Assembly: GCA_028868235.1 (NCBI GenBank)
Contig: JAGWUW010000215.1
Coordinates: 1-5,047, forward strand
Reading direction: 5' to 3'
Origin: Betaproteobacteria bacterium
GTDB lineage: Bacteria > Pseudomonadota > Gammaproteobacteria > Burkholderiales > Rhodocyclaceae
Length of the DNA: 5,047 bases
Position numbers and translations under genes: made by a program. The notes under the pieces are model-generated. The model saw only the letters and a list, made by a program, of their open reading frames with translations, had not been told where the DNA came from and made no database searches. Positions 1-5,047 of the stretch are shown here, one piece after another; the stretch's first letter is position 1, and each line of letters begins with the position of its first letter.

Positions 1-55
1 CCTCCAGCCACTCAGAGAAAACCCAAATCAACCCGCTCTTTCGGAGTACCTGCAA

Positions 56-418
56 ATGGCCCTCATCACGTTCAGCAGCCCCCTGCACAAAGACAAAACC
101 ATCTACGCCGTTGCCGGCAGTCATACCCAGACTATCCTCGATCTGGCCAAGGAACATCACATTCCCATCGACTTCGGATGCCAGGAAGGCAACTGCGGTA
201 CCTGCCTGGTCAAGGTGTCATCCGTCGACGGCAAGCGCGCCCCCATGGGCGGCCCGCTCAATGCCCGCGAAGTCTCTGCCCTCCTCGAACTCGGCCACGT
301 TACCAAGGCCGAGATCGACCAGATGTACGTCGACGACATCCCGCCGACGCAATGGCGCCTCGCCTGCCAGATGATCGTCCGCGACGAGGACATCCTGGTC
401 GAGTATCCGAGCAGGTAA
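56..418 (+). CDS. [2Fe-2S] ferredoxin, Shethna protein II (FeSII)-like, nif-associated
   Basis: Complete 120-residue plant-type [2Fe-2S] ferredoxin. The cluster ligands are C42, C47 and C50 (CQEGNCGTC) with the distal C104 in RLACQ, the usual Cx4CxxC...C layout. It has no signal peptide or membrane segment, so it is cytoplasmic. The N-terminal FSSPL, the AVAG at 18-21, the CQxGNCGxCLVK block, the PPT-x-RLACQ block and the DEDxLVE tail all match what I remember of Azotobacter vinelandii FeSII (about 122 residues). That protein binds both nitrogenase components under oxygen stress and holds them in an inactive, O2-tolerant complex. The 53-residue segment between C50 and C104 is long for a plain ferredoxin and is where FeSII has its extra loop and helices. 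The start is supported by GGAG at 43-46, 9 nt before ATG. nifQ follows 10 bp after the stop, so the two are probably cotranscribed. It could instead be an electron carrier to nitrogenase; the ferredoxin fold is certain, the FeSII role inferred. Confidence 0.93.
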   Translation: MALITFSSPLHKDKTIYAVAGSHTQTILDLAKEHHIPIDFGCQEGNCGTCLVKVSSVDGKRAPMGGPLNAREVSALLELGHVTKAEIDQMYVDDIPPTQWRLACQMIVRDEDILVEYPSR

Positions 419-428
419 GGCGCATGCC

Positions 429-1001
429 ATGAACGGTCCGGATCGCCTACCCTACCGGGCAACGCTGCTCGCCGAACTGCTCTCGTCCCCAGCCGGAGCG
501 AAAGCAACGGGCGATCCGAACCGCGTGCTGCTAGCCAGCATTGTCGCCGGCCAGGCCAGCGGCGAAGGCTACCTACCGGCCCACCTCGGCCTCGGCCCAG
601 CCGCTTGCCGCACCCTGCTGCTCGTTTACTTCCCGGGCTGTACCATCCGGATGACGGAACGCCCCGTCGAGTCGATTCCGGAATGGAGCGACCTACAGAA
701 GCTGCTCCTGGAAAACCGGGCCTGTGCCTCGCCGACCGAACTGCTGGTCGCCAACATCCTGGCCACTGCCTGCGCCGGCCACGACCACCTGTGGCAAGAC
801 CTCGGCCTGGCCAGCCGCGACGAGCTGAGCCGCCTGATGTGGGTCAATTTCCCGGCCCTGGCCCGCGCCAACACCGGCGACATGAAGTGGAAGAAATTCC
901 TCTATCGCCAGTTCTGCGCCGAGGAAGGGATCTATGTCTGCCCCGCCCCGTCGTGCGGGGTCTGCGCCGATTACGCCAAATGTTTTGGACCGGAGAACTG
1001 A
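429..1001 (+). CDS. nifQ: NifQ, molybdenum donor for FeMo-cofactor synthesis
   Basis: Complete 190-residue NifQ. The C-terminus carries the family signature C-x4-C-x2-C-x5-C as C171, C176, C179 and C185, just before the end, which is where NifQ proteins have it. These cysteines hold the iron-sulfur/molybdenum cluster through which NifQ passes Mo to NifEN/NifH during FeMo-co assembly (known for the family). Other family-like blocks are the central FPG at 68-70 followed by a cysteine (C71), and the MWVNFPALARANTGDMKWKKF stretch around 137-157, visible here as WVNFPAL and MKWKKFLYRQ-C. Length is normal. ATG 429 is preceded by a short AAGG (417-420) that overlaps the upstream ferredoxin stop codon, so translation may be coupled to that gene. 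Its 3' end overlaps the draG reading frame. Function is confident from motif and context. Confidence 0.96.
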   Translation: MNGPDRLPYRATLLAELLSSPAGAKATGDPNRVLLASIVAGQASGEGYLPAHLGLGPAACRTLLLVYFPGCTIRMTERPVESIPEWSDLQKLLLENRACASPTELLVANILATACAGHDHLWQDLGLASRDELSRLMWVNFPALARANTGDMKWKKFLYRQFCAEEGIYVCPAPSCGVCADYAKCFGPEN

Positions 1002-1939
1002 TCGCCCGTAGCGCACCGGTCAGGCGGCGCCTGGCCGGTGCCTCGCTGCTCTCGCCACTGCTTGAGCGCGCCACCGCCGCCTATCTCGGGCTGGCCATTG
1101 GCGACGCGCTGGGCGCCACCGTCGAATTCATGACCCCGAGCGAAATCCGCCAACAGTACGGCGTGCATCGCGACATCATCGGCGGCGGCTGGCTGCGCCT
1201 GAAGGCCGGCCAGGTCACCGACGACACCACCATGTCGCTGGCCCTCGGCGATGCCATCCTGGCCCATGGCCGCATCGACGCCAAGGCTGCCGCCGACGCC
1301 TTCGACGCCTGGATGCGCGCCAAGCCGGTCGATATTGGCAACACCATCCGCCGCAACCTGATCACCTACCGCAAGACCGGAAATCCGGAGGCACCGCTAT
1401 CCGAACACGATGCCGGCAATGGTGCCGCGATGCGCGTGCTGCCCGTCGCCCTCGCCACCTACAGCCAGCCGGCGGATGGAATCCGCATCGCCAACGCCGC
1501 ACAGGCCCACACCACACACCACAACGCCCTGTCTGACGCGGCCTGCGAAGTGCTGATCCTGATGGTGCAGGATTTCCTGGCATGCAAGGACACTACGACC
1601 GTCGAGCACGAACGCCTTATTCCCTTTATCGATCGCTACCCGGTCTTTTCCTATAACCGCAAGCGCCGCGACAACCCAAGCGGCTACGTGGTCGAGACCC
1701 TGCAAGCCGTCCTCCAGGCCTTCTTCACCACCAATAATTTCGAAGATTGCCTCGTCGACGTCATCAACCGCGGCGGCGATGCCGACACCACCGGTGCCAT
1801 TACCGGCATGCTCGCCGGCGCCCGCTACGGCCTGGCTGCGATTCCCCGCCGCTGGTGCAACGACCTCGAAAGCGATACCTACCGGCGCTGCCGGGATCAG
1901 GCGCAGGCACTGATAGGGGTGAGCAAGTCCTCGGCCTGA
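980..1939 (+). CDS. draG: DraG, ADP-ribosyl-[dinitrogenase reductase] hydrolase
   Basis: ADP-ribosylglycohydrolase that removes ADP-ribose from an arginine of NifH and restores nitrogenase activity when fixed nitrogen falls or energy returns. Numbered from ATG 980 (319 residues), the dinuclear Mn site motifs are T80-D81-D82 and D267-x-D269-T270 in NRGGDADTTGA. Further DraG hallmarks are GLAIGDALGATVEFM (37-51), GGGWLRL (68-74), VDIGNT (117-122) and DAGNGAAMR (144-152). These match Rhodospirillum rubrum DraG as I remember it (294 residues), so this is DraG rather than a generic glycohydrolase. ATG 980 is the only standard start codon between the nifQ stop and the conserved core. It overlaps nifQ by 22 bp, has no Shine-Dalgarno sequence, and adds about 21 residues compared with R. 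rubrum. A CTG at 998 overlapping the nifQ stop (CTGA) is a nonstandard alternative. The frame stays open upstream to 605, but only as a shadow of nifQ. Product sure, start unsure. Confidence 0.93.
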   Translation: MFWTGELIARSAPVRRRLAGASLLSPLLERATAAYLGLAIGDALGATVEFMTPSEIRQQYGVHRDIIGGGWLRLKAGQVTDDTTMSLALGDAILAHGRIDAKAAADAFDAWMRAKPVDIGNTIRRNLITYRKTGNPEAPLSEHDAGNGAAMRVLPVALATYSQPADGIRIANAAQAHTTHHNALSDAACEVLILMVQDFLACKDTTTVEHERLIPFIDRYPVFSYNRKRRDNPSGYVVETLQAVLQAFFTTNNFEDCLVDVINRGGDADTTGAITGMLAGARYGLAAIPRRWCNDLESDTYRRCRDQAQALIGVSKSSA

Positions 1940-1977
1940 CTACCGGCAAACCAGCGCGACTCGCAAACGCTACTTGG

Positions 1978-2862
1978 CTAAGCTGCGGTAAGCGCGTTAT
2001 AGCGCTCCAGAATCTCGTCTGAAAACTCGGGGAAACTGGCTTCGCTCAACCCCAATTCGTCCAATACCAGTTTCCTGGTGTCCGGCCACTCCTGGTGCAC
2101 AACGTGAAGACTAAGGCAATGTAGCTTGATCGCCATCTGAAGAATGGCTACCAAGCTTCTTTCATTATGCTCGCTCACACGCTCGAGGTCGTGATGAAAT
2201 CTGATCGCGTTGCAGATAAAAGTCGGCAACTTCCAATGTTTGGCTACGAAATATCCAACCACCGAATGATCTGTTTGGTAACACTGGTCCTCCTCCGAGA
2301 TGGAAAACCAGAGTTCCTGACGATCCAGGTCAAGCTTGCGGCAGTATGCGGGGAAGCGCTCCATGAGGAGGGGAATGCCGCAATCGTGAAAGATTCCCGC
2401 TAGATAGGCTTCGTCAGGGAATACATTGCAAACCGTTACCCTATCCTTGGCGACGAGCATTGCCAGTTGCGCCACGGCGGTCGAATTTGCCCAGAAATGC
2501 TCATAGGTTTTTCTCTGAGCACGACTCATAGTGCCTGTTGCCAATGCAATAGCCTGGACCAAATTGAAAACCCGATCAATTCCTATTGCATGGATGATGT
2601 CTTCGATGGAGCGAAAGGGGGGGTACTCGTGGTACGCCGACGATTGCACCGCTCGAAATAGAAGCGCGACAATGCCCGCATCTTGGCTAATGACGCGGGC
2701 AACTACACGCAAATCCTTCTCTTTGCGTAAACGGCACTTTTGCAAGTCCTCGACGACTCTGGGCTGAGGCGGAAGCTTCAGACCTCGCTCAGTGAGTCCT
2801 TTGAATAGTTGGGCATCGGTCAAGTCCATGGATTCGTGCGTATGGGGCGTCATGTTTTGCAT
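1978..2862 (-). CDS. HDOD-domain signalling protein
   Basis: Complete 294-residue protein with one HDOD domain filling about residues 25-225. Visible family elements are the LPPQPRVVEDL entry helix (30-40), ISQDAGIVALLFRAVQSS (58-75, the usual 'I..DP.L...LLR..NS' block), the AIxxxG-IDRVFNLV segment (92-102), LAGIFHDCGIPLL (154-166) with H159-D160 retained, H199 in TDHSVVGYFVAKHWKLP, and H223-H224. HDOD domains are HD-superfamily relatives that mostly act as non-catalytic protein modules in bacterial signalling, motility and stress control. Partial retention of HD histidines does not prove hydrolase activity. No receiver, GGDEF, EAL or membrane segment is attached, so the partner is unknown. 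No clear ribosome binding site precedes M1 at 2862; M4 (2853) and M12 (2829) are possible starts, and the domain begins after all of them. It converges on draG with 38 bp between stops. G+C is visibly lower than in the nif genes. Confidence 0.85.
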   Translation of the reverse strand: MQNMTPHTHESMDLTDAQLFKGLTERGLKLPPQPRVVEDLQKCRLRKEKDLRVVARVISQDAGIVALLFRAVQSSAYHEYPPFRSIEDIIHAIGIDRVFNLVQAIALATGTMSRAQRKTYEHFWANSTAVAQLAMLVAKDRVTVCNVFPDEAYLAGIFHDCGIPLLMERFPAYCRKLDLDRQELWFSISEEDQCYQTDHSVVGYFVAKHWKLPTFICNAIRFHHDLERVSEHNERSLVAILQMAIKLHCLSLHVVHQEWPDTRKLVLDELGLSEASFPEFSDEILERYNALTAA

Positions 2863-2877
2863 TCTGGCGCGGATTTA

Positions 2878-2906
2878 CATATATAGCGGAAAAGGCGGTC
2901 TAACAA
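2878..2906 (-). promoter_or_regulatory. Candidate sigma70 promoter for the HDOD gene
   Basis: On the minus strand, TTGTTA (plus 2901-2906) and TATATG (plus 2878-2883) are separated by 17 nt, each matching the -35 and -10 consensus at four of six bases. An overlapping TATATA (2880-2885) would give 15 nt. The start point would lie near 2871, leaving an extremely short leader before ATG 2862, which would favour the internal starts at 2853 or 2829. Weak on its own; the HDOD gene may simply be read through from the upstream 123-residue gene. Confidence 0.25.
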
Positions 2907-3271
2907 CCTAGCCACGCTCTCGCTTCACAGAGTGAGGCAAACCGTCTCATCTCGTAAGGCGTGGCATATTGAGGAGCTGTGATCAGCTCGCAAATGGCTT
3001 CTCCTGCCAAGGTGTTTGCCACCAAGGCTCCTCGTATGTCAGGCAAATACACGGCTGTACCTGTTCGTTCAACAGAATACTCCCAAAGTGTACCTGCCGA
3101 AACCGCCGTGGACTCGAGGTCTGAAAAATCACTGATGACATAATTGATATGACCATCAAGGCGATGGTCTTCCGTTATTCCTCGATGGGCAGCCAAGAAG
3201 TCCACATTCGAAAGGTGGCCCCAAAAGCGCTTCACCACACCATGCTTTTCCCAGGTTAATTGGTATGGCAC
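2900..3271 (-). CDS. Small STAS/SpoIIAA-like hypothetical protein
   Basis: Complete 123-residue cytoplasmic protein with no signal peptide or membrane segment. The start codon is GTG, preceded by GGAG (minus strand, at plus 3282-3285) with a 10-nt gap. I do not recognise a named family with certainty. The pattern resembles SpoIIAA/STAS-like small proteins common in environmental proteobacteria: an N-terminal strand with HGVVKRFWG (10-18), a central hydrophobic strand YVISDFSD (44-51), another at GALVAN (81-86), and a closing helix ending EARAWLG (116-122). In such proteins the domain usually mediates protein-protein contacts. It lies 37 bp upstream of the HDOD gene on the same strand, so the two may be cotranscribed and work in one signalling pathway; this is inference from position only. 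Codon use and base content match the HDOD gene rather than the nif or azoR genes. Confidence 0.7.
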   Translation of the reverse strand: MPYQLTWEKHGVVKRFWGHLSNVDFLAAHRGITEDHRLDGHINYVISDFSDLESTAVSAGTLWEYSVERTGTAVYLPDIRGALVANTLAGEAICELITAPQYATPYEMRRFASLCEARAWLGC

Positions 3272-3498
3272 TTGGTGGTATCTCCAAACGATGGTTAGGC
3301 TGCCATTGAATAGTTACGCGATTCTACATCACCACACCATCAAAATTGAAACTATTGTTGATTTTATGACTTTTAGCCTATCAACGTGTTGCTCGCTCTG
3401 ACGGGATAGCCTTTGAAGATCAGTATAGGTTCGCACGCAAAAGTTCAATTGGCCCAAACCAATCCACCCAGCCCTCTAAAAGTATCAGGTGCTGGCAG
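3272..3498. other. Intergenic spacer, AT-rich, no gene found
   Basis: This 227-bp gap lies between the end of lysR and the start of the 123-residue gene, both on the minus strand. It is rich in A and T around 3340-3380, unlike the coding sequence to its right. No reading frame with a credible start and ribosome binding site is visible. It must hold the promoter of the 123-residue gene if that gene is not read from lysR. A TAGAAT (minus strand, around plus 3320-3325) is a possible -10 box, but no good -35 sits at normal distance. Confidence 0.5.
3448..3463 (-). terminator. Small inverted repeat, possible weak terminator after lysR
   Basis: Perfect 5-bp arms ATTGG (3448-3452) and CCAAT (3459-3463) surround a 6-nt loop. 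The repeat starts 35 nt past the lysR stop on the minus strand, where it is followed by TGAACTTTTG. The stem is short and the T tract is poor, so Rho-independent termination is doubtful. It is listed because no better terminator is visible after lysR. Confidence 0.2.
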
Positions 3499-4407
3499 CT
3501 AACGCGCCTTGGTCAGGGCGTTACGCAACAATTCGATGAATACGGTGGTCCGCGTCGGTATCAGGCGGCGTCCCGGCGTGACACACCAGAGAGTGACGGT
3601 GGGCAGATGCCACTCGGGGAGCACGCGTTGGAGCAAGCCCTGCTCCAGCATAGTTTTGGCGAAACGTTCGTCAAGGGCGACGATGCCCATGCCATGGGCG
3701 GCGAGGTCGCGTTGCAGGCTCGGTGAATTGACCGCCAGCGGGCCGTTGGGCAGGCCTTCCCAGGTTTCGGGGCCGCGCGACAGGCGCCAAGGCAGAGCTT
3801 CGCCGTTGCCGCCGATCAGGCGCAGGCCGACGTGTTTGAGCAGATCGTGTGGGCTGGTTGGGATGCCGTAGCGTTTCAGGTAGGCAGGGCTGGCGTAGAG
3901 ACCGTTTGGCATGTCACACAATTTGCGGGCGACCAGTGTGCCGTCGTCGGGGAGGCGGCTGGCGGCTCGCACAGCGAGGTCGAAGCGCTCGGCCAGCAGA
4001 TCGACGCGGCGTGGCGAGAGATCGAGTTCGAGGCGAACTTCCGGATAACTGGCGGCGAATTGCAGCAGCAAGGGGGTCAGATCCAGTTCGCGAAAATCGG
4101 GCGGCATCGAAACCCGCAGCACACCGCGCGGCGTACCCTGCCGGTGCAGCGCCATGGCCGAGGCGGCTTCGGTTTCTTCGAGCAGGCGCTTGGCGTAATC
4201 AAGGATGCGCTCGCCAAATTCGGTGATCGCCAGACGGCGCGTGCTGCGCGTCAGCAGGCGCTCGCCGAGCTTGGCTTCGAGCGCGGTGATGCGCCGCGAC
4301 AGAGTCGACTTCGGCAGCCCGGTCCGTTCCGCCGCCTTGGAAAAGCTGCCCGCTTCCATGACGTGGGCGAACAAGATCAGGTCGTTGGCGTCGAGGCTCA
4401 TCGGCAT
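3499..4407 (-). CDS. LysR-family transcriptional regulator, likely controls azoR
   Basis: Complete 302-residue LysR-type regulator, the usual family length. The N-terminal winged helix-turn-helix spans about residues 8-66, with AGSFSKAAERTGLPKSTLSRRI (19-40) as the recognition region and LGERLLTRSTRRLAITEFG (47-65) as the wing. A linker helix follows to about 90, then the periplasmic-binding-protein-like effector domain from about 93 to the end, with LRVSMPPDF (97-105), FDLAVRAA (142-149) and YASPAYL (171-177). The KSTLSRRI variant and the RGVLRVS entry resemble the CrgA/AaeR-like branch that often controls quinone, aldehyde or redox-stress genes (from memory, not aligned). It is divergent from azoR, the classic layout of a LysR protein controlling its neighbour and itself. 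ATG 4407 (MPMSL) and ATG 4401 (MSL) are both possible starts; neither has a strong ribosome binding site. The ligand is unknown. Confidence 0.93.
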   Translation of the reverse strand: MPMSLDANDLILFAHVMEAGSFSKAAERTGLPKSTLSRRITALEAKLGERLLTRSTRRLAITEFGERILDYAKRLLEETEAASAMALHRQGTPRGVLRVSMPPDFRELDLTPLLLQFAASYPEVRLELDLSPRRVDLLAERFDLAVRAASRLPDDGTLVARKLCDMPNGLYASPAYLKRYGIPTSPHDLLKHVGLRLIGGNGEALPWRLSRGPETWEGLPNGPLAVNSPSLQRDLAAHGMGIVALDERFAKTMLEQGLLQRVLPEWHLPTVTLWCVTPGRRLIPTRTTVFIELLRNALTKAR

Positions 4408-4412
4408 CCATT

Positions 4413-4432
4413 TTGTTTCATTAATGGAACAA
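4413..4432. promoter_or_regulatory. 20-bp palindrome, candidate LysR operator
   Basis: TTGTTTCATTAATGGAACAA is a dyad with nine of ten positions paired (only T4418/G4427 break it). It ends 6 bp before the lysR start codon and lies in the divergent lysR-azoR gap. It contains T-N11-A spacings (for example T4417 and A4429) as LysR-type binding sites do. A minus-strand TATTAT (plus 4432-4437) abuts it; if that is the lysR -10 box, transcription would begin inside the palindrome, so binding would repress lysR. Symmetry is seen directly; the binding protein is inferred from position. Confidence 0.55.
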
Positions 4433-4492
4433 TAATACCCATTTCAACGGCTTCCAACCCATATATTCGCTCAATAAAATGAACTCCATGGT

Positions 4493-4508
4493 GTCGGCAG
4501 ATGCCGGC
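4493..4508 (+). other. Stem-loop in the azoR leader
   Basis: GTCGGC (4493-4498), loop AGAT and GCCGGC (4503-4508) can form a 6-bp stem including one G-T pair. It sits 21 nt before the azoR ribosome binding site. There is no T tract after it, so it is not an intrinsic terminator. It may have no function. Confidence 0.25.
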
Positions 4509-4529
4509 CTCGTACCCCACCCCAACCTT

Positions 4530-4533
4530 GGAG
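4530..4533 (+). promoter_or_regulatory. azoR ribosome binding site
   Basis: GGAG lies 8 nt before ATG 4542. It decides the azoR start, because two further in-frame ATGs at 4479 and 4488 lie upstream without any comparable site, and the frame is open back to the stop at 4422-4424. Confidence 0.75.
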
Positions 4534-4541
4534 AAAAGATC

Positions 4542-5047
4542 ATGAAAATCCTGCAAATCAACGCCAGCGCCCGTTCCGCCGGTTCCAACTCGACCCGCCT
4601 GGCCGATGCCATCACCGCCCGCCTGCAGGCCCAAAACCCGAATGCCGTCGTCGAGCTGCGTGACCTGGCCAGCGACCCGCACCCGGTGCTCGACGAAGCG
4701 ACGCTCGGCGCCCTGTTCACCCCGGCCGAGCAGCGCACACCGGAACAGGCGACCCGCGTCGCCCTCGACGACGCGCTGATCGCCCAAGTCCAAGCGGTCG
4801 ATACCATCGTGCTCGGCGTGCCGATGTACAACTTCGGCGTGCCGGTGCAGTTGAAGACCTGGATCGACGCCATCGCCCGCGCCGGCGTCACCTTCCGCTA
4901 CACCGCGAACGGCCCGGAAGGCCTGCTTAAGGGCAAGAAGGTCTATGTCGCGCTGGCCCGCGGCGGCCTCTACCGCGACACCCCGGCCGATTCGCAGACG
5001 CCGTACCTGAAGAACGTGCTGGCCTTCCTCGGCATGACCGACGTCGA
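4542..5047 (+). CDS. azoR: FMN-dependent NADH-azoreductase (AzoR), 3' end cut by window
   Basis: First 168 residues of a flavodoxin-fold azoreductase; the family is about 200 residues, so roughly 30-35 are missing beyond the window edge. AzoR enzymes are cytoplasmic FMN homodimers that reduce quinones to hydroquinones and cleave azo dyes with NAD(P)H; protection from quinone/thiol stress is the likely natural role. The N-terminal strand [11 protein letters not shown] (1-11) leads into the FMN phosphate loop with S9, R11 and S17. The flavin-binding block [19 protein letters not shown] (93-111) is nearly canonical, followed by RAGVTFRYT (113-121), [10 protein letters not shown] (124-133) and GG at 141-142. 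The start at 4542 follows a good GGAG and matches the normal N-terminus. It is divergent from the LysR gene and probably controlled by it. G+C is high, like the nif genes. Confidence 0.95.
   Translation, partial: MKILQINASARSAGSNSTRLADAITARLQAQNPNAVVELRDLASDPHPVLDEATLGALFTPAEQRTPEQATRVALDDALIAQVQAVDTIVLGVPMYNFGVPVQLKTWIDAIARAGVTFRYTANGPEGLLKGKKVYVALARGGLYRDTPADSQTPYLKNVLAFLGMTDV

Noticed and set aside
1..55. Search for a NifA site or sigma54 promoter ahead of the ferredoxin gene
   Set aside because: No TGT-N10-ACA or TGGCAC-N5-TTGC element is present in these 55 bases; the operon promoter is presumably outside the window.
605..979. Upstream extension of the draG frame through nifQ, suggesting a 444-residue fusion
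   Set aside because: The extension is arginine- and proline-rich shadow translation of nifQ with no domain; the DraG core begins only after about 1060.
1991..2006. AGCGC/GCGCT inverted repeat near the convergent draG/HDOD ends
   Set aside because: It lies inside the HDOD coding sequence, has only a 5-bp stem and no T tract, so it does not qualify as a terminator.
2617..2623. Run of seven G (C on the coding strand) in the HDOD gene, a possible slippage or phase-variation tract
   Set aside because: The reading frame is intact across it (Pro-Pro codons followed by Phe) and seven bases is short for a contingency locus.
3832..4482. Long open frame on the plus strand opposite lysR (216 codons)
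   Set aside because: It is antisense to a clear LysR gene with all family motifs, has no recognisable domain, and arises from the high third-position G+C of lysR.
4398..4891. Minus-strand open frames opposite azoR (131 and 156 codons)
   Set aside because: They are shadows of azoR, whose translation shows canonical flavin-binding motifs and a proper ribosome binding site.

Overview
The window looks like the chromosome of a nitrogen-fixing proteobacterium. The type of genes, high G+C and gene order fit a betaproteobacterium of the Rhodocyclales kind (Azoarcus, Dechloromonas, Azospira relatives); that placement is inference from general resemblance, not from a search. It holds the downstream end of a nif cluster, then a lower-G+C signalling pair, then a divergent LysR regulator/azoreductase locus.

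Region 1 (about 56-1939, + strand) is a tight operon tail of three genes. The first encodes a plant-type [2Fe-2S] ferredoxin closely resembling the Shethna protein II (FeSII) family that shields nitrogenase from oxygen. The second is nifQ, which supplies molybdenum for the iron-molybdenum cofactor. The third is draG, which removes ADP-ribose from dinitrogenase reductase and so reactivates it. Together they would protect nitrogenase from O2, supply Mo for its cofactor and switch it back on. The operon promoter lies upstream of the window. The structural nif genes and the partner draT are not in view.

Region 2 (about 1978-3271, - strand) runs convergently to the nif genes. It holds an HDOD-domain protein and, 37 bp upstream of it, a 123-residue protein with a STAS/SpoIIAA-like look. 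Base composition is clearly lower in G+C here than on either side, suggesting a separately acquired block. A 227-bp spacer with AT-rich stretches follows (3272-3498) and holds no gene I can support.

Region 3 (3499-5047) is a LysR-family regulator on the - strand, diverging from an FMN-dependent NADH-azoreductase gene (azoR) that runs off the right edge. The 134-bp gap between their starts contains a 20-bp near-perfect palindrome next to the lysR start, a good candidate operator.

No tRNA, rRNA, CRISPR array, insertion sequence or integrase is visible. I found no clearly undescribed system; the most interesting points are the FeSII-like/nifQ/draG arrangement, the unusual draG start, and the palindromic operator.
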